Shown here: positions 25,250 to 36,184 of the stretch, in pieces | How the letters are laid out: the number at the start of each line of letters is the position of its first letter | Position numbering within the stretch: the stretch's first letter is position 1 | Assembly (NCBI GenBank): GCA_021234155.1 | Contig: JAJEKV010000181.1 | Coordinates: 188,001 to 252,000, forward strand | Direction: 5' to 3' | Length of the DNA stretch: 64,000 nt | Origin: Isoetes taiwanensis | Taxonomy: Eukaryota > Streptophyta > Lycopodiopsida > Isoetales > Isoetaceae | The notes under the pieces: generated by a model | Databases searched by the model: none | The model's input: the letters and a program-made list of their open reading frames with translations, nothing else | What the model was told of the DNA's origin: nothing | Position numbers and translations under genes: made by a program

Positions 25250-26616
25250 TGTGACGTTCCAGCACAGTATACGGTCCCAGGACGTATACTGTACTGCCTC
25301 GTCACGCGTACACGCCATCCCGACTGACATGTACACCGACGTGTAGCTAGGCGAGTAGCCCCTAGGGGGCAACTTGCAAGGTATGTGCATTTATTAATGT
25401 GCACATTTACCAATGTGCGCATTTATCTAGGTGCACATTTTCCCATGTGGACACCTTTATGCCACCTAGCCATTAAAGGCAAGTGGGCCATACCCAATTA
25501 TCCCACATGCTTAAAGGGATAATTGGAAACCCTAGCCCTAAACCCTTGTCTATTTAGGTTAGAGAAACCCTACCATTAGTTTTCCTTGATTCGAGCAGTT
25601 CAGCAGGATGGTCGAGCTCAGGTCAGGAGGAGCAACCCAAGGATCAGGTATTTAGTCAATTTAATAGCCTAAACCGTCTTCCAGTCTTTGTATCAATAGG
25701 TTTAGCCTATTAAATTGTCCATGGTAGCCATCTAGATTCTCAGATCCCAGACACTAACTAAAGAACCTTGTATTAGGAAGGGGGGTAGAGGCCCTAAAGC
25801 TTGGCAGTTGATGCTCCTAGATTAGCCTCTCTAGCACACTATAGATTCGGCCTGTGCACAAGAACCACACCTGGTTGTGGGTGAAGGGGCCAGACTGGCT
25901 AAGAAGGAGGTTCGTGTTCTGACTCTTGAACGATCCCTCTGGTGTGTAAGGCCTACCGGGGATCATTGTGACTAGGTCTAATGGCTTACCACTGAGTGCA
26001 GGTAAGGCATGGACTCGACACCCGTGAAGTGGTGTTCACTTTCCAGTGGGTTCAGTCGAATAAGGGCAGTGGCCCTCTAGTCGCCTTGAGTCAGCATGTA
26101 GACCTCTAGAGGGAGTGATCCCTACCTGCCCCATCGGAACTGGGGAGATGCAACCCAGGAATAGCCCTTTTGGCTATGCATCCGGCGGGCTACAGTCAGG
26201 TCCCAACACTTTTCAGCCTACTCTGCAAAGTGTGCACAGGAGGGGCGGATGGAGTGGACAACCCTATGCCATGTTCTCATGCCAGCCAAATCCATTGCCA
26301 TGAATTCTGTGTGCAATGAACTCTGGAGACCCAAGCCGTCAGTCATCCCTTTGAGTCTGAGCCTTGGGTAGGAACCCCTATGTATGATGCTGATCATTGT
26401 CTATGCAGATGTTGATGCACCACCCTTCTGGGTGGATATGTGATTATGTTGTTTATTGACATGTATGTTTACGCTTCCGCAGCTAGGTAGACCCTGAGGG
26501 AGACAGGGTAAAATGACCCCTTCACTCTTCCCACTGGGACTCGTTACGGGTGCAGTGATATGTGGAGGGCCCTGTATCAGTATGGAGCTGGTATGGGGGA
26601 TGAACTCCTGTTTGTA
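25250..26616 (+). repeat. 5' LTR, left part (interrupted by the nested transposon)
   Basis: The 5' LTR is 25250-26616 plus 35468-35505, about 1405 bp in total, against 1578 bp for the 3' LTR. It lacks two blocks present in the 3' LTR: about 92 bp (45846-45937, missing at 25573) and about 77 bp (46133-46209, missing at 25768). Its first 120 bp differ strongly from the 3' LTR while the rest is nearly identical. An inverted repeat lies at 25265-25291. Confidence 0.9.
25527..25545 (+). promoter_or_regulatory. Telobox-like motif in the 5' LTR
   Basis: AAACCCTAGCCCTAAACCC contains the plant telobox core AAACCCTA. Teloboxes are known binding sites of telomere-repeat-binding proteins in plant promoters. 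The same motif is kept in the 3' LTR at 45800-45818. Confidence 0.45.
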
Positions 26617-26640
26617 GGGTAGAAGCATGAAAGGGGTGGC
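26617..26640 (+). repeat. Left terminal inverted repeat of the nested transposon
   Basis: It starts GGGTAGAAGCATGAAAGGGG directly after the TGTA duplication. It pairs with the right end at 35440-35463. Confidence 0.85.
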
Positions 26641-26937
26641 AAAAAAAGGGACACTTTTATACATTTACAAATGCAAAATGTAAACAATATCCCTACTACC
26701 ATATTTATTATATTATCATTAATTTTTAGAATGTCTTAATTGGTTTGGTGGGTTTCAAAATTCGAACGTAGGGAAATCCCGCTCGAGGTTTAGCTCCTCC
26801 CGCTCATTCCCCAAGACTTTGTACTTCCGCCATAGCCAAACAGAGCACATCTCTATCCCCAAAACTCTGTACCTTCCTTGCCATAGCCAGATAGAGCAAA
26901 ACCCCAGGCCATTTTTGAAGCTTTTCGGAGGAGCATC

Positions 26938-29900
26938 ATGATGAAGCCAGCAACAAGGACGTCCCCACGGAAATCACCAAGAAATAAGCCCTTGAAGCCT
27001 ATGGCGAGGTCTCCTAAGCCAGCAATGAGGAAACTGAAGACTACTGTGGCAGAAAGACCTCCATTGCAGCCCGAGTTTGATAAGGTTAGCATTAAGCAGC
27101 TTAGAACTAATAACTTTGATACTATTTACCCAGGGCTTTTGCAAGTGGTCCAAGAAGTCTGGGGTTCTGAAGCACCAGCAGTGAGAGGTTACCAAGACAA
27201 CAGGATCAAGCCAATTTGGATGCAGGATTTTTATACAATCTATGAGCATGTTGTTAGCAGGAAAGACATTGCAAACCATCACATTCCTCTATACTTTGCT
27301 CGAGCTTATGCACTCCACTATAAAGGCATCAAAATTGATTGGGAAGAGGTGAAAGAGAGTGCCACTGTACATGCAAAGAAGGAACAAAAGGATTCTGATT
27401 TGACTGATGTTGTTACCTTGAGATCATCCAATGTAAAAACAACTAAGGTACAGGTCGGATTTGGGCAGCAGATAGATGCAATGAAGAAGTTGATTGAAAG
27501 AAGATCAATGGATGCTGCTACCTTGATGAGCAAAATGAAGGATATGAAAGAGAAAAGGAAAACATTAGAATCTGATTTATGCAAGTTAGAAGGTGAGAGA
27601 AATACCTTGAATAGGTTTGTGCAAAGCAAGGATGCACAGATCAGCACTCAGTTAAACAAACTGATGACTTTATTTCTCGGCAGGGGCAGCCAACGGATTT
27701 GCAAATGGCCTTGGCCTCCCACTTTGAAGAGGAAAAATCTAGTTTCATTGAAGAAATGAATGGCTTAAAGATGCCAATTGAGAGTTTGACAAATGAATTG
27801 CATGCATTAGAGGCTGCCATCCAAGAAATCGGCGGGGATTTGGAGGCAAATGATGCTAGTGAGAGTAGAATAAAGGAAATGATATTATATGTAGAAAAAT
27901 CTGATGTAATTTCCTTGCATCCTACTCCTCTACTTGCATCGAGAATCAAGGGCATTAACCCCTCGCCATGTGAATACATGTAGCAATTGCAATGAGTGCC
28001 TCGACTCTATCTTCTTTGGTTTTACCATGTTGTGGACATCCCTCTTGCCTATTTTGTCTATCATACAAGGTTTCCACAACAAACCAAAGGTATACATGAG
28101 TGTTTGTGGCCTGAAGATCTGCGTCAAATCATGGGACTCTCTACTCAACAAGGTATTTTTTAATTATGTTATCTTCACTAATTACATTTGTTTTACTATT
28201 CTCACAGAGCAACCTGCTTTGATTTGAACATGTATGATTTTCATTACTATCTAGACATCTAGTTGCTTGTTAGGTAAAAGTCCAAATTGGCATTCAGCTT
28301 TTACATGGATTTATCTTCTGTTGTGAAGGTCAGTGTAATTTGATGTAACCCCATAAACATTCATTTCATATTTTGTACATATCTTCTGTCATAAATACCT
28401 TATGAATTTGCTTGTTACATTTACATATAACATTAGGATGCATATTATAATGCATATGAATGTACTTTCTAAGTTTCCACTTTACATTTGTGGATGATAT
28501 TTTGCTTTCTTCTTTTTAGGTACATCTACCTTACATTTCTTGCATTTCTCAAATTTACTTACATTGCTTTTGATTGCATTTGATTCACAGTTGTCTTACA
28601 TCTGTTTACAGTTAATGCTATGATTATGTATGTTTACATCTGTTTTACAGTTATTGTTATGATTATCTCTAATTTACATTTCTCATTGTTTCTTATTGCA
28701 TTTACTATCTCAATTGCAGATACTGGTAGCATCAAGAAACCTGAAGCTACAGTAGCAGGTAATGTAAACAACATATAGGATAAATGCAGAAGTGACTTAC
28801 GTTCATGCCACTGTCATAATGCAGGTGTAAAGAGTATCTTTGCTGGAAAAGGGTTGAAGTTATCATTTTCAGAGGTCTCAAGAGCTGAAAAATCAACTAA
28901 AGATGACGCCATTTGTCTCTTGAGTCCATCCACATCCATGTCATCTCTGAAAGCAACGTCGTATCACAATGAGAAGGCAGAAACGTATTCATGACAACAT
29001 GAGGAGATGACAAAAACCATACTAGGTAAGTTCTTGTATTATAAGTTTGACTATAAGCTCCATTTGTATTTTAGATAAACTAATTGGAAAAATGTGTGAT
29101 TCCAGGTGAGAGCATAACTCAAGCAGATATCCCAGATGTGGAAACCGAGTTGGCTTCATTGCAGAAAGAGCCCATCAGTGAGTGATCACATTCATTATCT
29201 TTTTTATCGTGTGATAATTTTTAAACTTGAGGTTGTTACTTTCAAGATCAAAGCGCTGAATTAGCTTGCAAGAATGATGACAAAAATTTTCCTAATGCTG
29301 CTACAGAAGTTCAGCAAGTACCTATTGAAGATTCTATGGCAGGTACGTGTTTCTTAGTACTCTCCAGCTTTGCAACAACTTATATTCAAGGTTGTAATTT
29401 GAATCAATAGTAGATGAAGATAAGAGTCTTGATGTAGAAGGGGCCTTGGAGACTGTAGCCAAGGCCACATAAAAGTTTATGGAGACGGAGGATGCTACCC
29501 CAAAGACTAAAAAAAATCCTCGAGATAGAAAGGAGGCAACATCTGCTAAAAGGTGTGTTGCATAAACTGCTAGACATGCACTTATAGCATATTAATAAAG
29601 CATACATGCTAGTTGAATGGTTTCTAGCTATGTTACTGACAGGATTAATAACTCATACATTTTTTTATAGGCATAAATCTGGTGAAACAGCAATTGGTCC
29701 AAGGTATTAATATATTTATGCTATTGATCATGCATTATTTGACACTTACACTTTGATCCTTCATTGTAGAGATGTGACGAAGAAGTTGTCTTCCTACACT
29801 CCTTTTGTGCCATTCAAGAACAGTCCTCCTGATCCTCCAATGAAAGTGGTGGATATTGACGTGCAAGATTTGTGTACAACCAAATCAAAAATGACTAGTC

Positions 29901-31023
29901 GCCTTGTGGAACTCTATGGCAGGTAATATCTTTGTGCTTTTGCCTTGTAGGCTAGAATAGGTTATCTTGCCGAGAGGTTAGAGATAGAATAGGCTGCAGC
30001 TAACTGTCTTGCCTTAGGTGTTGCTAGCTGAGAGGGGTAGAGCAGGTTTTGATAGTGTTTAAATGTGCAGGGATAGGGGATAAAAGGGTAAGTAGGTTTT
30101 AGAAAATAAGGTTGGCCTTTTGCTTTAGAATAGAGTATGTAATTCTGTAATTAAGTTCTGTATTCTTTATGTAACTTATTCTCTTGTTACTAGGTACCTG
30201 TATGATACTTTGCCACTGGAATGGAAAAGTAAGATTTATTTTTACCCATCTTATAACTATTTCTGCTTCAAGGAGGCTACGGGAAATAAGAGAAGAATTG
30301 ACACGTCAAGATCTATTATAGACATAGTAAAACAGGGAACTAAAGGGCTAGTTATGGCTAAAGTGCAGTATATTCTTCTACCTGTACTTGAGAATGAGCA
30401 CTTTGTGCTGGCCATATTTGCTTTCGCAGAAGGTAATGATAAAATTCTCCATGCACCATCAATTTACATCTTAAAACGACACTGAAAGGCTATCCGGAAA
30501 AACGAAAAGGCAATTAGAGGGTATGTTTCAACCTTCTTTCTTTCAGAATTATTCTTTTCCATTTTACATGAATGCTTTTACATGTGCAGATTGCATACAC
30601 AAATATTGACTATATCAATGAGTCAAACCTCCAATGGCATGGATTTTGTGAGGAGAAACAATGTGAAGGGGATTGACCATCTCGAAGTACCTCAACAGCC
30701 CGACTTGATGTCTTGCGGGTTGTATGTGATGGGCTTCATGCATAAATTTGTCAACTGTCTTGTCTCTGGAAGGGAATTGAAAGTAAGTTCTTTTCTCAAC
30801 TTATGACGCTTCATGTAGGGAACCGATTCTAACATTGGTGTATTATTTATTGCTTATTTCATAGGTTACATCTAGCTGGATTTCACATCGCATCGCTCTC
30901 ACTCTCGAGAAGTTTTGGCAGATGCTCTACTTAAGCACTGTGAAGATGGAGATGCTATTCAAGGGACCAGTGGTAGTTGAATCTTACTTGGATGCTGCCA
31001 TTGTATTTGATAGATTGTTATAG
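26938..31023 (+). pseudogene. Spliced gene with basic SPRK N-terminus, coiled coil and C-terminal Ulp1-like (C48) protease domain
   Basis: Exon 1 starts at ATG 26938 with a basic head rich in SPRK/SPKP motifs, which in other proteins bind the DNA minor groove. A heptad-like charged region follows (about 27480-27860). A frameshift near 27668 moves the frame, and the coding character continues in another frame to about 27980. Later exons lie at about 29770-29921, 30194-30485, 30588-30783 and 30865-31023. The protease part shows the His block ENEHFVLAIF (His near 30399) and VPQQPDLMSCGLYV with the oxyanion Gln and catalytic Cys (30714). The Asp expected in a HLDS-type motif reads HAPS, so activity is doubtful. 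The family cleaves SUMO or related conjugates. Ulp1 domains are known passengers of plant DNA transposons. Exon joins are inferred. Confidence 0.6.
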
Positions 31024-32211
31024 AGATAGATTTGTTGCCATGTTAAAGGCTATAACTTGCTACCTTGTTTGATAATCTGCTACCATGTAACGGGTTATAA
31101 ATTTGGCTCGCCATACACTTATCTCAACACTCAGTTCAATTTGAATGTAATTGCACCTGCAATGCTTAAACTATAAAAAAGAGAGATTCACAAAGGGATC
31201 AAAATGTTGTATGTATTTAGTTCTTAACATTTGACTTGCACCTATCAGAATATATCCAAGTTGATGTTCTTGTCCCAAGCTTGCACTTTTTTTCTTCTTG
31301 TCAATGTGTTGTCATTGAAAGCCACAAAAATTGCATTTACACTTATTCTCCATCATTTTATGCTATCAAACCAAGCCAACCTTTAGTCGAAATGGCTTCA
31401 ATCTGAAGATAGATCATGAAGCACCCAATTGTGTTATTGATAGAAGTAGATGTTGGTTGCTCTAATTGACCATACTTCCATCTACAAGACTCTCTTGCTT
31501 GCTAAATCCCCAACATGTCTTCATGCTTGCTAAATCAACAAGCCTTCATGACATGGGTGCTTGCTAAATCCCCAACACTTGTATTACAGAGTGTGATGGT
31601 TCTGAGGAAACTTCGGAGGCAACCTCTCATCCTCGGACTCCGACATTTCATGGATTACATGATGAAGAGGTTGCTGTTGTAGATGCATTGTTGGACACAC
31701 TTTCATCGCCTTGACATGTTTTCATAAAGCAAGGTATTTGAGTATTTTCATAAGTGCATATGCAATTTATATCTTCTATCCTTCATGTTGTATTCTTATG
31801 ATGCAGGTCCACGGCTAAGGCTAGGTCCATGGGATGATATGTACATGCATGCAAGAGTTGTGTAATATTCATAACAATCTACAATCAATGTGAACATCTT
31901 TTTTCTATTGAATATCAATATATAAATACACTATTGTCTTTTGCAGCATCTTCATATTTGCATATAAATATGTCCTCACTATGGGTTTGCCTTGTACAAC
32001 AATCAAGCAACTCTTTTTAAATAATAACTCTTTCTTCTGCCCTAGAGCCAATTCCAAAAATATTAAGGGTGTACAACAGTCAACATCTCTTAATTACAGA
32101 ATTATAGAGTTGCATGCACTTAATTACATTACATAAGACTACAGTCTGATGGCAGACTACAAAAAAAATTCAGAAATATCTAACTATGTAAATCTGATGT
32201 AAAAACAGAGT
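31024..32211. other. Spacer between the two convergent genes of the nested transposon
   Basis: No complete gene is present. A short coding-like segment (about 31575-31714) ends in TGA and could be an alternative last exon of the protease gene. The rest is AT-rich 3' flank shared by two genes that converge here. Confidence 0.4.
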
Positions 32212-35200
32212 TCACATAACATCTACAATCTCTGGCAGACTTCCTAGTAGCATCTCGTGCCAGTATTGAGACAGTTCATATGCATAAGCAACACCTTTTA
32301 TCTTGTGTTTAACTGGCTGTAATGCAAATCTCACCCCTATTACCGACTCGGGATGGACAAAAACCTGCTTGCCTTTTAGTAACTTGTACTTCTGATGGCA
32401 GCCAGGTATCAGCTCAAAGTAGTTACCCGTAATAACCTCATTACCACTATAAAATAAGTTTCCATAGTCATCCATAGTATCTGCTTCAAGTGCATGTTTC
32501 ACTTCTGTGCATTGGAGGATATAATAAGGGACCCCCTCATGATTGTCTGGAGCTGTGAATGCTCCAAAATAATCACCAACCTGCAGTGTCTCATCGATAT
32601 TGTCGATGTCATTTGCCCATAAATCCTCCACCTCATTCTCACCATCTCCAAGATCGATCCTATTAGTAGGCTCTAGTTTTCTCAACTCCCACCTGCCACA
32701 ATGGTCAGCAGCCTCACAAGCAGGCCAATCAAAATTTATGCATGCCTTGCAAAAACATGAAAGAGGCCTGCACAATAACTTTGTTGGGTCATTTGCGTCT
32801 ATTGACGACACGCAATGAATTGATTGCACCCCTTTTACTGGAAGCACATCAAATCTTTGGGATCGATCAATGTCAATCACCTCCCAAAATACCCTCTCCA
32901 CATCTGATTTTTTCTCCCTCAAGACCTCACAAGCAGTTGCTGCATTTTTTACTACCTTTCCATCCTTTTTTCTTTGTTCCGCTTCAAGCCACAGTTTATC
33001 AATTGCCCCTTCTCCATCGTGTGTGCCTTTCCCATGTCCTGAACCAAAGAAATTCCACTGCATTCTTATTTTATGTTGTTGATGATATCTTGTTACATGA
33101 TAGAATGCTCGTCTTGACTTAAATTGGGCTGCACACCCATCAGACCAAACCAAATGATATTTCATATGGCCAGCACCATTCTCTTGCAACCATTTGAGGT
33201 GCATCTTGAATGCATCTTGTACGAAGTGTGTATCATGAATCTTGTCATCTGAAATAAATGAATGCACACATTTTCTCAATTTTCCATTTACCTTGAACAT
33301 GGTAATATGAACCAAAATACTAATTTGTTCATTGTACCAATGTTGTGCTTGAATCTCATTAAATGGCTTCATGGTATAATTCTCTGAGAAATCAACAATC
33401 GATAGCACTCAATCATCACGGCGTTTCAGTATGGATTCCTTAAACTGCTTGCTTTGCCAATGTGCCACAAAGTTGTGATATATAAACTTGGACATATGAT
33501 CAAACATGCTGTCCAACATATCCTTTGCACTGCCATTCTTGTCAATTAACTTCAACCTTCGGGAAGTTCCCTTCTTCGAAGGTTCATTTACATAATTATA
33601 AACTTGTCAATCAACAGATTCTTCAACGCTTTCATCCTTTTCTCTAGGACACAACTCAATTAATTTTTTCCCACAACTTTCACATTTTGAGTTGATACAT
33701 GCTAGCTTGTGCCACTCCTCACCTGCTGCCCTCTGGCATACCATGGCTCTCCAAAGCGTGCTCACATTATCAAAATTTTTCTTCTTGGCTTGATAAATTC
33801 CAGCATTAGCTTCTGAAGCACACACAATGCAATTGCAAAAACAATTCTCGTGAAATTTTGACCTCATCATATTGAATGCCTTCTTGAATAAATCTGTTTG
33901 CTCGTGCTTCACACAACAACATGTATTTCTCTCCTTTAGCTTTCGTATGCAAGAGGGTTTTAAGTATTCGAACTGTCTAATGCCGATCTTGACTTCGGAT
34001 GCTTTGATCAACAAAGCTCGGTATAGTTCACCGCAAAATTACAAGGTTAGAATCATTCACACATTCTGAAAATTTCACATCTATGTAAATTATCTCCCAA
34101 AACCTCACATCCTTACATAAAATGTACTCCATAGGAAGAATTCACATATTTTCTTGACATCTACAAATCCTACATTATTGTACATCACTTTCTCATGCTT
34201 ACATCTATAACACATTTTGTAATTTGTTTTCAAGTTGGACTAAATGTAAATCATATCAACATTGACATCTACTACAATCCTACACGTTTTTACATATTCG
34301 TATGCCTACATCTTGAGCACATCTTAAAAGTTATTTACAGAAAAAAACATTTGCATTTACACTACAAGAAATGTAGGATAGATCTACATGACTACGCAGT
34401 CATAACTAGAGTACATTTGATGTTCACTGGACTGAATGCAGAACAGATCTACTTGACTTTTACATTCCTAACCTAGAATTCTATTTAGACTAAAAATACT
34501 ACCATACCTGTGTAATGTCAATGTATTGAATCGGTTCAGTCCTCTTCTTCATGACATCTCTGACTTTTGGTGACACTTTTGTATTATCTAACCAGAATTG
34601 AGCAACTCTGTCCTTCATAGCTTGATCTATGGCATTTCTTCTTGGCTTTCGACCTGCCAATGCCCATAAATTTGCTCCACACAATGACATCTTTTTTCTT
34701 CTTTCTGCTGCTAGCTTCATATTTCTAGGATGTAATTTGAGCAGTTTGGCTGCCAATGAAGTCTGTTGTAATTCTCCTTCCTTTCCAACCACCATGGCAA
34801 GAACAGAGTGTTTGGCTGCAAGTTTATCATTGCTATTAGCAGCTTTCACTTCTTGAAGGCCATCCTTAAGGTTTTCCAATAAATTTCTCTTTACAATAGC
34901 CTCTTTAGGCTTTCCAATAACAGGGTCAAATAAGAAGTTTAATCTATGATCCTGTAGCAATCTTTCAGCAAATGTATTTTGTTGTTTTGGATTCAACTTG
35001 GAAACTTGCTTTACTATGTGATCGACAGACTGATTCACCTTCCTTCTAATCTGTTTTGTCCCATATCCAGCCTCACAATTCCTTTTTTTCGATCTTCGTT
35101 GGCTGTCCCCAGAAATGCATTCATCAAGAAAAGGATTAGAATTCGATGCTTCCGAAATTGTTTCTTCCATATGATCCGAAATTATTTCTTCCATATGCAA

Positions 35201-35362
35201 AGATCGATCTGTCGTGAAGAAAGAGGATTCCAATTCCTCAAGAAACCGTTTAGGAATAGTTTCAATCCATTTGGGGGAGTTCAAAATTGCGCCAAATTTG
35301 TGGGTTGCCAATAATAATGGCGAAAACCTCTCACGTGGACAAGTTGCATTAATTGTGGGCAA
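32212..35362 (-). pseudogene. Sola-like DDE transposase, two in-frame stops
   Basis: An upstream exon lies at 35362-34513, with a CAG|GTATGG donor. It starts after TTAG with no ATG of its own, so an earlier exon or other start must exist. The second exon runs from about 34020 to 32212. A Cys/His-rich region (CCCVKHE, CFCNCIVC, CESCGKKLIELC) precedes the catalytic core. Core blocks are DFSENY (Asp near 33393), HLVWSDGCAAQFK (Asp near 33141) and GSGHGKGTHDGEGAIDK (Glu near 33012), which I take as the DDE triad. TGA codons at 33609-33607 and 33411-33409 interrupt the frame but there is no frameshift in this exon. Both stops can arise from CGA by one C-to-T change. The family assignment rests on motif memory, not on a search. 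Confidence 0.65.
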
Positions 35363-35439
35363 CTAATGTAGAATTTAAATTTTACCTTATAATCACTTTA
35401 GGCTAGTGTATATTTTTACATCATTATACAAAAAATATT

Positions 35440-35463
35440 GGACACCCTTTCATGCATCTATCC
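35440..35463 (-). repeat. Right terminal inverted repeat of the nested transposon
   Basis: Read on the minus strand it starts GGATAGATGCATGAAAGGG. The LTR resumes with the duplicated TGTA at 35464. Confidence 0.85.
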
Positions 35464-35505
35464 TGTATACGGTGAGTGCACCGTATACGAGTAGGGTACG
35501 TCACA
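35464..35505 (+). repeat. 5' LTR, right part with terminal palindrome
   Basis: After the TGTA duplication the LTR continues to its CGTCACA end at 35505. It contains a 10-bp stem, 4-base loop palindrome (GTATACGGTG-AGTG-CACCGTATAC, 35465-35488) that is identical in the 3' LTR (47058-47081). Confidence 0.9.
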
Positions 35506-35506
35506 G

Positions 35507-35518
35507 TGGTATCAGAGC
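35507..35518 (+). other. Primer-binding site for tRNA-iMet
   Basis: TGGTATCAGAGC lies one base after the 5' LTR end. It is the exact complement of the 3' end of plant initiator-Met tRNA, which primes minus-strand synthesis in most plant LTR retrotransposons. Confidence 0.95.
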
Positions 35519-35712
35519 AATGTTCTTGGAGACCAAGAGCAAAGCACTGGCCATGCTCCCAGTAGTACTAACTTGATAGGATCCTCAAACCTCGAAAAGT
35601 GGGAAAAAAAAATTTTTCTCATCTTTGTAGTTTATGCTAAGCTAGTAACAGTTAAGCGAACTGGAACATAATAAGACTAAAAATAGTGAGCCAAAACCTT
35701 CTCAGGCAAGGT

Positions 35713-35964
35713 GGTCTCACACGTCGCGCCTGGTCAAAGAACTGAACTTTAGTTTTTGAGCAGGGCGCTACATTGAGCCAAGAATACCTTAAAACTTGAT
35801 AAATTTCACAAAAGTAATATGGTAAGGCAAGTTCCAAGGTAAGAATTAGTTAGAATAATATGTTTAAATCACTTAAATTACTCAAAAATGTGCAAGATCT
35901 CACACGTCGCGCCTGGTCTAAAAACTAAACTCTAGTTTTTGAGCGAGGCGCAACGTGTGAGACC
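35713..35964 (+). promoter_or_regulatory. Two hairpin repeats upstream of ORF1 (35713-35779, 35896-35964)
   Basis: Each copy starts TCTCACACGTCGCGCCTGG and ends with a near-complement, GAGGCGCAACGTGTGAGACC in the second. The stem is about 18 bp, with an inner AAACT/AGTTT pairing. The right arm of the first copy is decayed. The arms contain ACGT cores that plant bZIP or bHLH factors bind. The same pair recurs upstream of ORF2. Function is inferred: enhancer, terminator, or small-RNA source or target. Confidence 0.75.
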
Positions 35965-36064
35965 AATAATTAGAAAATTCTGAAATAAGTGTATGTTTTA
36001 AGTTAATGGGTGCCTTAGCACGTTAAATAGAGCAACTTGATTTTTGACCTAAAAATTGCCCAAG

Positions 36065-36074
36065 CTATAAATAG
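36065..36074 (+). promoter_or_regulatory. TATA box of ORF1 (internal promoter)
   Basis: CTATAAATAG is the canonical plant TATA box. It lies 120 bp before the ORF1 ATG, with a C-rich leader (36082-36100) and no ATG between the expected start site and 36185. The same sequence stands at the same distance before ORF2. Confidence 0.75.
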
Positions 36075-36184
36075 ATGTAGACCCCCCCCCCTCCCCCCCA
36101 TTTGTACGTTCCCGCCTCAGAAATCTGCTCCAGCTCCCTAAGGCGATCTTTGGCGCCCGACATCGGATCGACGAGCCGTCAAAC

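Larger units (their letters stand above)
26617..35463. mobile_element. Sola-like DNA transposon with a Ulp1-protease-like accessory gene
   Basis: This 8847-bp insertion splits the 5' LTR. It has imperfect terminal inverted repeats (GGGTAGAAGCATGAAAGGG and GGATAGATGCATGAAAGGG, 17 of 19 matching). A 4-bp duplication TGTA (26613-26616 and 35464-35467) is present once in the intact 3' LTR. The minus-strand gene has DFSENY and SGHGKGTHDGEGA blocks like Sola-superfamily transposases, which make 4-bp duplications. The plus-strand gene ends in a C48 cysteine-protease domain. Both genes carry lesions. Confidence 0.75.
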
